A stretch of DNA of 42,323 bases from Mansonella perstans (lineage: Eukaryota > Nematoda > Chromadorea > Rhabditida > Onchocercidae). The first letter of the stretch is position 1. Every line of letters begins with the position of its first letter. Of the stretch, positions 1 to 12,318 are shown piece by piece. The DNA lies in the NCBI GenBank assembly GCA_037074765.1, contig JBAMDO010000317.1, positions 1 through 42,323 on the forward strand. Direction: 5' to 3'. The notes under the pieces were generated by a model that saw only the letters and a list, made by a program, of their open reading frames with translations, searched no databases and had not been told where the DNA came from. Made by a program: the position numbers and the translations under genes.

Positions 1-35
1 CCCTGAAGAGATGCGTGATAACTTTGATGAAACAG
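1..35 (+). CDS. Possible 3' end of an exon cut by the window edge
   Basis: The first 35 bases are open in two frames and end at a CAG|GTTTTT donor-like site. Read in phase 0 they give LKRCVITLMKQ, which would splice in phase with the coding exon that starts at 2910. Read in the other open frame they give PEEMRDNFDET with one base left over, which would not join that exon. The evidence is only an open frame and a donor, so this is a weak call; it suggests a plus-strand gene entering from the left. Confidence 0.3.
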
Positions 36-2909
36 GTTTTTTTTTATTTTTTGGGTTATGGTAGCTTGCTGATTTTTTGATGAATTATTAACATGGAATT
101 AGGATCACTAGATATGTGCTTTCTTTTAAATTTATTTGTCTCAAATAATCAGTTAGAATTACTTAACAATTAGTCAAGCTATAAGAAATTTTTCATTTGT
201 AAAACAAAAGACATGAACCTTATTTAAAATTCTATCATTACATTGTAATTAATGTATATAAGATTATTTTGTAATTAGCAAATTCTAAAATTTTATAAGC
301 ATTTCTACATTACAAACGTTAATTTATGTGTGAAAAAGTACGGAATTAAAAAAAAAAAAAACCTATCAAATTGGTCAAAACTTATCAAATGAAATGAAAG
401 TTCTCGAGATTTATTAAATCAAACCAATTATCTAGCATATAAAATTCTTGTAAAGATAATCAAATCGTTTAAGCTCAAAAATTACTTCATTATCTACCTA
501 ACCTAACATGTTACCTTTACCTATTTAACTGCAATCACTTCCATTACATTATATAATCAAAATTTAGAGAATTCAAAAGTTAACAGATAACAGAGATAAC
601 GTAAGGTTAATAGAAAATATCTTATCTATCATTGCTTAATGTTAATATTATTCGCTAATCATTTATTATTGGCTAACAATGATTTTATTCACAATCAATG
701 ATGTAATGCAACTTTGTGAAACTTGTTCATAAATCAAAATTTGTTGACAAACATAATATCATGGAATTCCGCTATAATACTACATAATTCATCTAAGCTG
801 CTAAGATATCAACAAATCGATAATTACCTCATTTTGAAAATAAAAACATGATATGTATAGAGGGTACAGTCACAGAGAAATGGGAGAGAGAATTATAATA
901 AGAGGGACACATTAAAGCTGAAAACATAGCAACGGGCAGAAGTAATATATTTCGTTAAATGTTGTCCCCAATAACAACAACAATAAATAGTATAAATGAA
1001 AATTAAATTAAAAAAAAATTGTAAAATAAGAATTAAAAGTAAGTATGCAATTGATGATAAATGCTGGAAAAACAAATAAGCGAAGAAGTACCTGAATAGA
1101 TTAAAACATTGACGTAAATGTGTGAAGTGATTTGAGAAGGTAGATAGATAGATGGATTCGATGTTGACCTGTACCGTTCTAATAGTTGGTGCAGTAGAGA
1201 AAATGAATCGATTGGTGCGGTAGTTGAAGAACTGAACGAAATGAATGGATGTTTAGATAGATAGATAGATAGATGGTTGGATGATGGTTCATTGAATGTA
1301 TCCAACTATGATACATATAGATTAGATAGATAGATAGATAGACAGATAGACAGATAGATGGATAGATAGATAGCTGTAGCTTTAGTAAACTATTTCCACT
1401 CAGTCTTCCCAAGTATGATGGATCGTAAAAGAGTGCGGAAGAGAGGGATATGAATGATGGGATGACAAATAAAAGAGAACGGGACGATAGATGGATGGAT
1501 GAATGAATGCAAGTAAGTATAGCTGAGATTATTTGCCAGTAAAATTTTTAGGAAATGACATTACTTCTTTATAAAGTCATTTCTTAAATTAAGTCATTAA
1601 TTCTTCAATTCTGATTAATTATTACTCTTAAATTAATTGTTATTTGTTTTAAAATTTTGATTTTAGAAATAGATATGGAAAATGGTTAAATGAATTTTAC
1701 AAATGAATTAAAAATATCAAGCATTACATTAAATTCAAAATAGCATTAATTATTTATGTTTTAATTCCTCTTTAACTTTTAGCTTTAAACTTAACATTAG
1801 TTTTCATCATTATTACGCGATAAAATTTCTAATTAATATATTTAATTTGTTTATTAATTATTTGAAATTCTAATCATTAATATCATTCGTAATAGGGGAC
1901 AGTATTTTTGTTACAGTAATCATCATTTTAGGCTTGACAAAAATAGCAAGTGAAAAAAAAAAATTTTATTGTGATGAAAATAATTTAAATGATAAAAGGT
2001 CAAGTTAGAGAAAGCATGACATGACATTATCAGTAACTTCGTCGGGTACGCTTTTTTAAAATACCAATGAAGAAATTAGTGGATTTTTGAAAGTGTTCGA
2101 GAAAGAATGAAATTTAGTTGGTAATGAACACAATTTCGGTTATGGAGTGTAAAAGGTGTAAAGTGCCGCTGTACTATTGGATACTTTTCCAACTGTCATC
2201 TGATTTTATTACATAAACATTTGCGTTGTTGAAATAACTTATTCATCAATTTCTACTTTTGAAAACAATTTCTTGGCAGAGAAGTTGCTGAGATTTCAGG
2301 TAATCTATTGAAGTTTCGGGATAAGATTATTAATAGTTAATGAGATAACTATTCATTAGAATAAAATGATAGCACCATTCATTAGAAGTGTAAATAAACC
2401 TGTAAACTTAAATGTGTAAAAGTAACATTTGCAATTTGAATCTTAAAGCTTTTATAAGCCTATAAAAGACCTTTCCCATTCATAATTCATTTATTATTAA
2501 GAGTTTTAACTTTACTGCTATAAATATCACATGGCTTAAAAACAGCAGCAATAAATTATTCAAAATGTGATTGTAGTAAAAGTAATGAGCGAAAGTAAAT
2601 AAATCATGGACAAATGTTATCATATTAGGAAGTGAGTATAAAATAGCTATAAAACAGGCAATAAAATGGATAAAAGTTTTATTCTGCTGCCTATAAATAG
2701 TTCAGAAAGACGTTACATTGCTAGAAATATTTTTAGATTAGTCATAATTGAATTGCTAGTTAAAAATGATAGATTTTTTCTTTGAAAGAACATTTGTTGA
2801 AACTAATCGATACTTATTCGTAAGTAAAGAGTAAAAATTTGGTGGATCATTGACACATCAACATTGAGGTTGGTAAAAGGTAAAACATATTTCTAATATT
2901 TATGCTTAG
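36..2909. other. Long AT-rich stretch, probable intron or intergenic
   Basis: No convincing coding exon was found here. The stretch is strongly AT-rich and contains the GATA-type microsatellite cluster listed separately. Serine/isoleucine/tyrosine/leucine-rich minus-strand open frames around 1033-1412 are translations of that microsatellite, not genes. If the exons at 1-35 and 2910-3134 belong together, this is a 2.9-kb intron. Confidence 0.5.
1139..1502. repeat. Interrupted GATA/GATG microsatellite cluster
   Basis: Blocks of tandem tagatagataga occur at about 1141-1160, 1255-1275 and 1320-1372, with variant GACA and GATG units and a last GATG block near 1488-1503. The blocks are separated by unrelated sequence, so this is a compound, partly decayed tetranucleotide repeat. 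Confidence 0.85.
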
Positions 2910-5900
2910 AACACGAGTTTCTACACTCCTGAAAGTAATACTGAAAATCAACTTTGTATCCGTACGGTAAAGGACAAAGAATTTGTCACCTCTATACAAA
3001 AGTTTTTAGAGGAACAAAAGGATTCAATAGAGTACCACAGAAAGTTATTTGAGGTGGTAGAACAAAATAAAGACCTTAGATCATTTGCTATTATTATAGA
3101 AGGAAATGGACCAGTTAGTATAAAGGGCCTTCAGGTTTGTAGCAGAGTGATACCTCAACCGTTTTCTAGCTTTGTTTAACAAAAGTTAACAAGTAGTATT
3201 ACAGGTATATTACTGTAAAATAATGAAGATAATATTCTAATTAAGCTATATAATTAGAGAATTAGCATGGAAATGTCGTTGATTTCATCATAATTCCTAT
3301 AAGAGACGAATATTTAGCAAACGAATAAATTTGTAATGAAATGAAAATTGACATGTCACAGAGTAAATAGAGGATAATTTCGACGACTGACAGAGGTTGC
3401 ATGCGACAAGGAAATAATGACGCATTATTTTCAGCAGTACCATTATATTGTTTGCAATGATTATACATTGCTGAATGTGGTTGAAGACAGGTTTTCGTCT
3501 CTCATATCGTTCTTTCATTCACTTCTAATTTTCGCACTTTGTATTCATTTTTTTTCACTCTTGTGGATTTTCAATTTTAAAAATAATTTACTTTTAAGGT
3601 ACACCTAATTTTGTTAAATTAATTTGTGGATTAAAATAATTATCCCTGTCAAATAATGCAGAAGGTCATGATGTAAATTAGAATTCATTATTTGAAAATG
3701 CGAACGAATTTAATTGGACAAATTGACAGATTTTCAATTCCATAATCTATTTAAAAAAGGAGAAAAATGAAGGCGTGAAGATTTGCTTCAAAAATTACAG
3801 AAAGTAAAATAAATGAGTTTTATTAGATATTTATATTTAACAGTAAATTGATTTACTTTCTCGTTAGTTATTTTTAATGATATAAAATAAAAGTTGGTAT
3901 GAGAGAGGAGTGAAGAAAAACTGCAGTAAGTATTTAATGGAAAGAAAGAAAGAGTCTGTTTAGCTTATATTACGGTCTCGACAAATACTGGAATTTTGCA
4001 ATATATTACGATAAGTTACAGTAATGTCGACATCAGATTATAATGTCACCAATGGAACATTTTAACATTCTTACATGCTGTTAATAGTTACTCATTAATT
4101 AAGGATTGTATCAATCATTTTTTAATTATATGAAATAGTATTTTTCCCTTCAAAAAAATTATAGTAGAAAATCTAAAAGGAAAGAATATTATTTACTACT
4201 AAAAAGCAATTTTATAACTGACGGAAAAAGACAGCAATATTCAATAGGTGATATTTATTTTATTTATATGTTCCATTCATTCATTCAATTAAAAAAAAAA
4301 AAGTTATTTGATAAAGTTTGTGATTTTACTGTTGCATAGAAGTAAAGGAAAAAATGACACTCATTACAACAATTAGTAGAGAAAAAAATTTTCATTACAA
4401 AAATTGAAAAATCGAAAGGTTTTAAAAGTTTTTTCTCAATCATTAATTAGCTAAAATTAAGAGGTTTCCGATTTTTCAATTTATCGATAGAAGAATTTTT
4501 TTGTTAAATTTCTAAATTTTTAAAAGAGAAGTATATTTCCAATTCTATTAAATCTCATGTTATTAACTTTGGCTACACACTTTTGAGCCAATATACTGAA
4601 TGATTTTGGATTACAATTTAGAATTTAATTATTTCTCAGACAATTGATTAATGAACAAAAGATAATATGCATGTAAGCTAAGCCGCTAATTTTCACTTCA
4701 CTTCCAATTATTCAATCTATTAATTATTTTCCATTCTATTCCAACGAAAAATGATTGATAGCTAATTTTTTAAACTACTGCTAGCTATAAATCATCACTG
4801 GTATGACCGCATAATACTAGTAATAAATAATAATATGCAAAACTAATCCACTGTTTCTATTTTTTAAAAATTTTTACTAAAATTTTTTTATAGAATTTGT
4901 TGCAGAGAAGTTAGTTTCAATTCGTTGCTTAAAACCATTAATCATCTTAGCTTTCTTTGTTCGTTTCTTCTTTTTGTAATACCTAAATTCTTTTAAAAAG
5001 TTTAAATCGTTGGTAAAAATTAGTTGAGGAGCCGCCTCGAGAAAATAGCCAGTCCTGGTGGTGAAAGAAAGTATTACACTTGAACAATGCTTCTAAATGG
5101 AAAAAGGATTGGAAAGAGGATTCTTGAAAACAGCAGCTGTTGCTTTATTAGTGTGTTAATAATTAACTAGAGAATTCCTGGAAAAAGTTCTTACTTGATT
5201 ATCTAAAAAATTTGAGTATTTTTAGGTTAAACATTGCTATTATCATTCCTCACTTATTTCAATATTGCTAAAATTACTGGATTATTAACTTAATTTCAAT
5301 AATTTTTTCAACTTCACGTGATAAAACTTGCTAAATGCTTTTTATCAATTTCTTTAATTTATCGACAATTTATCAATTTCTTTAAGTACAGGAAGAAGTT
5401 ATTCTCTCATTATCAAGTGACTGATTTTTCTCTCGATGAGCGTAATTGATGTGATGGTGATGTGCGCCTGATTAATGACCACTTAACGTTTTTTCTAATG
5501 ATGAATTTTTTATTGAAAATTGAGACAATGTTAACGATTAATTTGGAGCAAGAAACTATTAGGCAGAATTAATGTATTCTTCGAGAAAAATACCAACGTT
5601 TCAAATTTGATACGAATCAGTGATCTAAATTTTCTTCAATTTTTTTAAAATCTGCTTTTTTTTTCTTACTTTTCATTCCTATAATTGATGTGCACACAGC
5701 GTAAATTAACAGATGATGACAAACAATATGCGTGCTAATGATTCAAACTATTTGATTTTAGTTATGCTGCTCTTGACTTATATCATGCTATCAAAAAATT
5801 CCCACATGTCCTTCAGCACTTAGTTATGCCTTTTTTTTCACAATGCCAGAGACAATACCGGCCAAGTATCATTGGGATTATATTTGAATGACGAGGGTCT

Positions 5901-5967
5901 GGAACGTTATGAAGAAGAGCAAACATATGTTGATCAGACATGTGAAGATAATTCGAAAAACGGGTGA
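2910..5967 (+). CDS. Unrecognised plus-strand gene, three 3' exons, with a frameshift in the last
   Basis: I do not recognise this gene. Exon 2910-3134 (75 codons) is open between a TTAG acceptor and a CAG|GTTTGT donor and encodes a charged helical segment (KFLEEQKDSIEYHRKL and following residues). Exon 3435-3490 follows a TTTTCAG acceptor and encodes QYHYIVCNDYTLLNVVED, ending two bases into a codon. Exon 5762 onward follows ATTTTAG and completes that codon in phase, giving YAALDLYHAIKKFPHVLQHL. The frame then closes at 5887-5889, but from 5851 a different frame is open for 38 codons (DNTGQVSLGLYLNDEGLERY and on) to a TGA at 5965-5967. Removing one T from the T8 run at 5831-5838 would join the two frames. 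This is either a pseudogene, a sequence error, or two separate things. Phase agreement across the exons is the main support. Confidence 0.45.
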
Positions 5968-7829
5968 AATGAAGCATACATCAGTGTAATCATATAGTTT
6001 TTTAGATTTGCATGATGCCAAATTCGTAAATTTCAGGAAAATTAACAAACGAAACACTAAAAAACTGCAACGATTTCCATTATTTGAAAATCAGGATCAA
6101 AAAACATCCAATAATTAAATCAATAGCAATTTATACTTAAAAAGTACATTTTATCAAGAATACTCATGAATATGTACGTTATTCCTACTCACAATATATT
6201 TCAATTCATTAGAAAAGTTAAAAAACAAATGTATGGACGACGAAAGCCATAAATAAGAGTTAGATAAAATTGAAATATGGAGAACCTACTTTTTTCTCGT
6301 AAATGAGCTAATACCGCTTCAGACACATCTGTTTTATTTTTCCAGAAGTTTATAGATAAAACCAAATTTCACGGCCAAACTGTTGAGCTCAGCAAGGGAA
6401 AAACAAATTCTTCATTCGTCCATTTCTCACTTTTAGGTACCGCTTGGATGTGCCCACATATCCTACTCTTGAGAAATGCACATATGGTAAAATTTGAAAT
6501 TTTATGGAATGTTTTTTGCGCTCCCTGTCTGTTCATTTATACAATAAAGACTCGTCCCTTTACCTTGACGATTTAATAAATCATAAGCGAAAATGTAGTT
6601 ATCCGTTTAAAATAAAATTCCGTCACTATTTAAGCATTCATTTCTTTAGTAATCATTTGCGTTTAAAACTACCAATGACATTATAATTCATAGATTTTCG
6701 CGCAAAATTTTTCAGAAAGAAAACTCAAATAAGTTCTAACACATTAAAATAGTTCTATTTCGCTAAAAACAGTACGACTTATATTTTCTCACAAAGGAAA
6801 CTACACATTTCGCGTAAAGGAACGGAAGGAAAAAGATTAAAAAATGGAAATATTCCTGTTCTACTAAGTATAACTACAAACAGCAGTAGAAATAAGAATT
6901 TAGAAAATAAGAAAAATTTCAAACCAACTTTTGCTTAAAATTACACAAAAAAGAACTAATTTAAACCAATTAGATTTCAAAATTGAAATGTATGAACAAT
7001 AATGCTGAAGGCGTTTTATTAAATTTGTGTCTCAGGAAACATAATTTTCGCGAAAAAACAACGATGAAAAGTTCAAAAATTAACGGAAACTGTAAGGTAT
7101 AATATACAGGTGAAACTGAAATTAGATACACTGAACCTCCTAGAAAAAAATATCTTTGATTTGTAAAAGACATTTTCTAAAAAATGTAAAATGAAAATGC
7201 AAAATTCCAATGTTAAATGCAAAAGGCATTTTCTTAAAAAAGACAATTTTTAAGTATCGAAAACATTATTCATGTTTTTGTATCGACTGCAATATGAATC
7301 AGCAGTATGGTAAATGAAAATTACTAAAAACTGCTACGGAAAAAATGTAGACATTTATTTTGAATCATTTTTGGAAAATTAAATGAATAATTTTCAAAGA
7401 CAAATTTCGATTCTTAAGACTTTTCAAATGACTGAAAATTATTCCAACTTTAGGTTCTTGCTAGAAATTCCATATCTAGGTTGCTGGTAATCTGATAATA
7501 CAAAGTTTCGAGAAAAATTAACTGGTAATGGCTCGCTTATAAAATATATAAACGTACGAAAACATGACAACTAAGGCATGCTTTCCAGAATGCTTTTCTA
7601 AAAATCAATTGGTAAATCGATAAGCACACACTTGAATATTGTCAACACGTTGACTGATGTTTTGAAATTAAAATTTCCTTGGAATTGATAACAACAGAAA
7701 GAAGAGAACCGTAACTATGATTAAATAACAAAATAATCCAAGCAAAAAATATACTCCTCATAGTTCTTGTTCTCTTAATGAGTAGAAATTTTACGCAATC
7801 TTCATTTTGACTGAAGATATTTTTGGGAG
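5968..7829. other. Spacer between the left gene and CBP20
   Basis: AT-rich with no supported gene. A stretch at 6346-6486 is open after a TTTTCCAG acceptor and ends at a GTAAAA donor, and an inner TTTTAG at about 6436 gives an alternative frame, but neither reading links to neighbours or matches a family I can name. The short open frames at 6504-6686, 6970-7173 and 7642-7857 look like chance; the last includes antisense and 3' flank of the CBP20 terminal exon. Confidence 0.5.
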
Positions 7830-9396
7830 CTAATCTGGTCCAGCACCTGCAACACAAAAATCAAAATACAATATTCCCTTACATAGTTTCAAATTTGAAA
7901 ACTATAAATCTTACAAAAAAATCTCGTAACATTCTTTGAACAGTTTTGAAAGGATAAAAAACTTACTTCTTGCTGCAATAGCTCTATTCCATCCTCCTCG
8001 TCCTGGGTCATAATCTTTGCGATATTCATCTCGGACCTACAACAAATTCTAATTAGAATATCTTTAGCATTAAATAAATGTCCACGAGTCCAAAATGTTA
8101 CTTTTCGATTGCTTTAAAAATAAATATCAATGAAAAACTACAGTAATATTTCATGGAAACTAATGCTACCGAAATTTCTTGGATACGTCTGAACTTGGAA
8201 AATTGTAGTGGACTGAAGATAAAAGAAATAAGTGGGGTCGCAATACAGAAAAAAATTGAATTTTCAATACCTGTCCGCCATGCTTACCACGTCCGTACTG
8301 TCGACCTTCTACAAATCCAGCATCCCAATCTGTACGAATTATTCGATCATCCAACCGGGTTCCATTTATGCAACGCATTGCATCTTCTGCATCCTCTCGA
8401 AGGTAGTATCTGCATAAGTTAGTGAATCCTACTACGCGCAAATTATGTAAAAAAGTTTCAAGTATTTTTTAATCGAACTACTAATTTTCTGGGCAGGTAT
8501 GATTCCTGACAATGAAATCCCTTAAATATTTTTCAGTACCATCTAAAAAGGTAAGAAACATATTTTTGTTCTTCGAAAAAACCAATATTCAACTCACTCA
8601 ACGAAACAGAATCCACATGGTGTCTTTTTAAATCGGTCAATACCCATGATTATCCGCTTGATATCACCAGCCCGACTGAATAGTTCATAAGTCTGAAAAA
8701 TTACAGAAAATAAGAATACTATGCAGCATGAACCATAAATACATTTATATGAAAACTATAATTTGATTACGCAAACCTGCTCCTCTGTTGTATAGTATGA
8801 CAAGTTTCCCACATAAAGTGTTTTCGATGTAAGCAAAAGCTTTTCCTGTTCACGTAGTGAACCCTAAAATACGAAATTGCTATTTAAGTTTTATTTAAGG
8901 AACAGAGATAAGTCCAAAAACTTCGTACTACAGGCACTGACCTGAGTAAAACAGCAACAAAATATGAACTAGTAACAGTATCATTTCATTCAATTGCCAT
9001 ACCAACAACTCCCTTTAAAAATGTTAGGTAATGTGAGATCACCAAAAAAAAAAAAAAAAAAAAAAAAGCCAAAAACATTCGAATAGAGCGCACACTACAA
9101 TGCTAGTCGGGATTCAGAATACACCAAGAAAGATCGTTTCGTTAGGCCAAGCTGATGTTCCGTTTCAAGAAACACACCCTTCCTAATCCAATCAGTATTT
9201 AATCTTCATGGCTTATTCTTACCGTAATGCACAAGCCTAAAGCATCCTAAAGCTATCCTAAAGCAGAAAGTTGATCCCCTTTTCTCTCATACGATGATGC
9301 ATTGATAAAGATAAAACTAACCTTAAATCGTTGATCGCGATAAGGGCCTAACGATAAAGCGTCGTCTTTAACTCGAAGATTAACCAAACTGCTCAT
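7830..9396 (-). CDS. ncbp-2: Nuclear cap-binding protein subunit 2 (CBP20)
   Basis: CBP20 binds the 7-methylguanosine cap of nuclear RNA together with CBP80 and supports splicing, export and 3' processing. Six exons splice in phase: 9322-9396, 8777-8863, 8598-8692, 8271-8409, 7967-8036 and 7830-7846. They give 160 aa, the usual family length (about 155). One RRM covers residues 39-115, with RNP2 LYVGNL at 41-46 and RNP1 CGFCFVEY at 80-87. The N-terminal cap-stacking region ([10 protein letters not shown]) and the cap-recognition tail (RTDWDAGF, then [18 protein letters not shown]) are intact. The protein ends in a short SAGPD tail. The start is the first ATG, seven bases after an ATTTAG acceptor, which fits spliced-leader trans-splicing. 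Intron 1 carries a run of 24 A on the plus strand (9044-9067). The identification rests on domain motifs and is secure. Confidence 0.96.
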
Positions 9397-9411
9397 TTAT
9401 TTGCTAAATGA
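9397..9411 (-). promoter_or_regulatory. Probable trans-splice acceptor of CBP20
   Basis: On the minus strand CTTCATTTAG ends at 9404, leaving a 7-base leader CAAATAA before the ATG at 9396-9394. An acceptor this close to the start with no upstream coding exon is typical of nematode spliced-leader sites. RNA data would be needed to prove leader addition. Confidence 0.55.
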
Positions 9412-10543
9412 AGTGTACATCGAAATGTTGAGAGAACTTATTGCTGAAACATGCAAAGAGATTTGAAGTTCATATCAATATCTATTCAATGCATAACACT
9501 AAAATTAATAAAATGTTAAAATAACATTTCTTTTTGCTCATTCTTATCGTTATTTGAAAATGTGATAACCTTGAACAAATATGCAAAATCAGATGATGAT
9601 ATATACCCGAAAATCAAAAATAACTCCCACCAGCAACCTCTCACCCAAATATGTTCGCCTCCCCAAATCCCGAATTAAACCAACTTTGAATATTTACTTT
9701 CATGTATTTTTAACGCGGCAAATGATAGTTTTCAATGAAAAATTAACATCCTACCGACTTCTACTCTGTCCATATTGAATTTTAGATTTGATGATAATTT
9801 TGGTTGATAAACTGAACGATATTTAAACATTTTGAAGATAAAACGGTAACTTCCCAAATTTTAAAGATTCCAATGTTGGTCAGTCTTGCTGATTATTTCC
9901 AAAATCCAATTTGGAATTTCTGGTAATTGACCAGTAGTTATTAACGTTTGATTTTTAGTCGATTAAGACAATTTTATGTTTATTTTGATAAAGTATGTTT
10001 TCTTAGAAATGCAGGTATTGCTTTTAATATACAGTTGTATCATCAGATTTCCTTTACATTTCGACAGTAATGAGTTTGGCTATTTAATACCTGTTGCGCA
10101 TAGCCTTAATGTTTCATTTTATTGGTAAGAGATTTTATTTTTATAAAGTATGTTTTTAAGATTATTTGATTGGAAAAACAAATTATTTGAAATCGAGAAG
10201 AGATTTTGAGGCATCTGAAGCTTTTTCTTCTTCCTGTTTTACAGCAGACAAAAGTTACAGTGTTTATTTTTCTTAACAATAATTTCGAAAGATTGATGAA
10301 TGATTTGTAGTGTATAAAATTGCAAACGGTTTATAACTTAGAGAGTTCAATAGATCTAATTTTGACTGTCAAACATATTTTAAATTAGATTATTAGGATT
10401 GTGTTTTCCATTTCGATCTTTTTTAAAACGCTGATTTCCATGCTTTTAATAAAAAACAAAAATTGAAATTGATAACAAATTATTGCAAATGTATATAATA
10501 AATGTATATAATAAATGATTTATGATTACTAAGTACACTTCCA
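9412..10543. other. Spacer between CBP20 and the calcium-sensor pseudogene
   Basis: No exon is supported here. The stretch is AT-rich with scattered short open frames, such as 9581-9778, that lack splice context. It should hold the CBP20 promoter. Confidence 0.5.
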
Positions 10544-12318
10544 TCATTGATGAAGATCTGCCGTAAATGCTTGTACAATGCATGGATCATTTTTAGAGCC
10601 CTGTTTGAATTCCTCAAGCGTTAATTTACTATCATGATTCTGCAGTTTTTTTTTTGTTTTTAAAAATAAACAGAATCGCAAAAATTTCAAAAACAAGTTT
10701 CCGGGAGTATGCTACTCAAACTGATACAACTTCATTCATAATACAACCAAAATATTTATCCAATATTTCGCAAGTAAAATTATTTGCATTCATTAACTCC
10801 TATTAGTACAGTTTTAATGAGAGTTTATAAAAATTAAAAGAATGGTTTGTTTTAGAATGTAATGAATGTAAATGAACAAACGTTATCCATATAGGGAAAA
10901 CTTTGGCGACGCGTTTCTCGGTGGTATTCTCATCCTTAGACAATTCAAGTATATCACCGGTCACTGAATGGATTGCTTCAACAATATCTCAACAATATCT
11001 TTTTCTTCGTTATATAGCCATTTTTGCCTGTATCATACTATGAAAAAGCCCCTAAATAAATAATTGATGGAACATGGTCATTAAAAATTACGCCAAATTT
11101 GGAAAATATTTTAAAAATTAGTAATATCATCAGAAAAATATAGGGGGAATAGAGCTCACAGTCTAGCTTTTCATCAAATGCATCTTGTGATGTGGTTGAT
11201 AATGTTGTAATGAATTCGTGAAATGATATGCGGCCATCCTGAATTTATTTCATTCGTTGATCTGCCAGCAAAATGATAGAGAATGACCATCCATCATGTT
11301 GGTTTTCTTTTTTTTTTTTTTTTTTTTTCAGAGAGAAAATGATAGACCTTATGAATTTTAGTAATAATTACAGTGAGAAATTGTCTTGATATATAAAATT
11401 CATGAAAATTTACGATTTAATAAAACTTTTTCCATAGATGTAGAATGCAAAATTATGACTTGAATTCAAAAATTTTTGTTTTACCGAAAATTTTCCATCA
11501 AAATTTGTCAGTGAATTTTTTTCCATTTTACGATCAAATTTATCAATTTTTTTTCGAAATTGTCTGCGAAATGCACTACTAGCTTTTTACATTCTATGAA
11601 ATATAATCTTTGGTAAGAAATTTTTTTCTTTCTGAAAGTTTTTAGTGGCAAGCAATCAAAATTCCTCAGAATGGTCCTGAATTTATGAAATTCGTTTTTT
11701 ATTTTTCGTGTTTTAGGAGTGGCAGAGGTTGAAAAATGATGAAATTCCGTCGCTGTAGATTGGTAGTATGTTGAGGCATGGTAGATACATAAATATGTAC
11801 GATTTTAAAATTGTGTTAAGAAGATTTCACTTAATTGAAATAGATTGAACTATCGAGTACTTGTTATTAAGGAAAAAGCTTAGATGTTGCCAATCGCTTT
11901 CCTCTTGAATATAATACAGAACTTGACCTAGTATCTAGTGATAACATTGTTAGTCGAGTATTTCATAGAATGGTCGTGGTGCTGTGACTGTTTGGTAATT
12001 AAATTTGCGCTTAATCAGGCATACAATAATGAGTGATATCATTTGAAAAGAGTCTGCCATAATTCTAAATGTTCATTAACAATTTATGGTAAAGCTAACT
12101 TTACTGCTATCGAATGCACTGAATACAAATGTGGTAAATTTTGTCGGATCGCCATTTGGAAAGAATTGTTTGTAAATCTTTTGGAATTCTTCCATTTTTA
12201 ATTCTCCAGTAGGATAATCTTTTATGAAATCCTTGTAGCATTTCCGTAATTCTTTTTTAGGAACCGTAATCTGATTGATTATTCTATGCCCCGGATCAAA
12301 TTTATACAAGGCTTCCAA
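10544..12318 (-). pseudogene. Decayed neuronal calcium sensor (recoverin/NCS family) gene
   Basis: Four exon remnants in the correct order match the EF-hand neuronal calcium sensor family. The first (12100 to about 12300) holds [20 protein letters not shown] and the family hallmark [14 protein letters not shown]. The second (11160-11238) holds DGRISFHEFITTLSTTS and EKLD. The third (about 10880-11051) should begin WAFSLYD but reads WAFS-stop-YD because of an in-frame TAG, and its EF loop is degenerate. It then carries an 11-base tandem duplication (GATATTGTTGA twice) that shifts the frame before IVEAIHSVTGDIL, and a further single-base loss before MDN. The last exon (10544-10639) is open and ends normally (KLTLEEFKQGSKNDP to a TGA). 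Splice sites are largely kept. The N-terminal exon with the usual MGxxxSK myristoylation start was not found. Three independent lesions make a functional full-length product unlikely. Confidence 0.85.

Noticed and set aside
1033..1412. Minus-strand open frames rich in Ser-Ile-Tyr-Leu
   Set aside because: They are the translation of the GATA microsatellite; length is due to the repeat having no stop in that frame.
6437..6487. Short frame YRLDVPTYPTLEKCTYG after a TTTTAG, faintly like the end of a HECT ubiquitin ligase
   Set aside because: Too short; the required TCFN motif before it is missing, and an overlapping frame in the same stretch is equally open.
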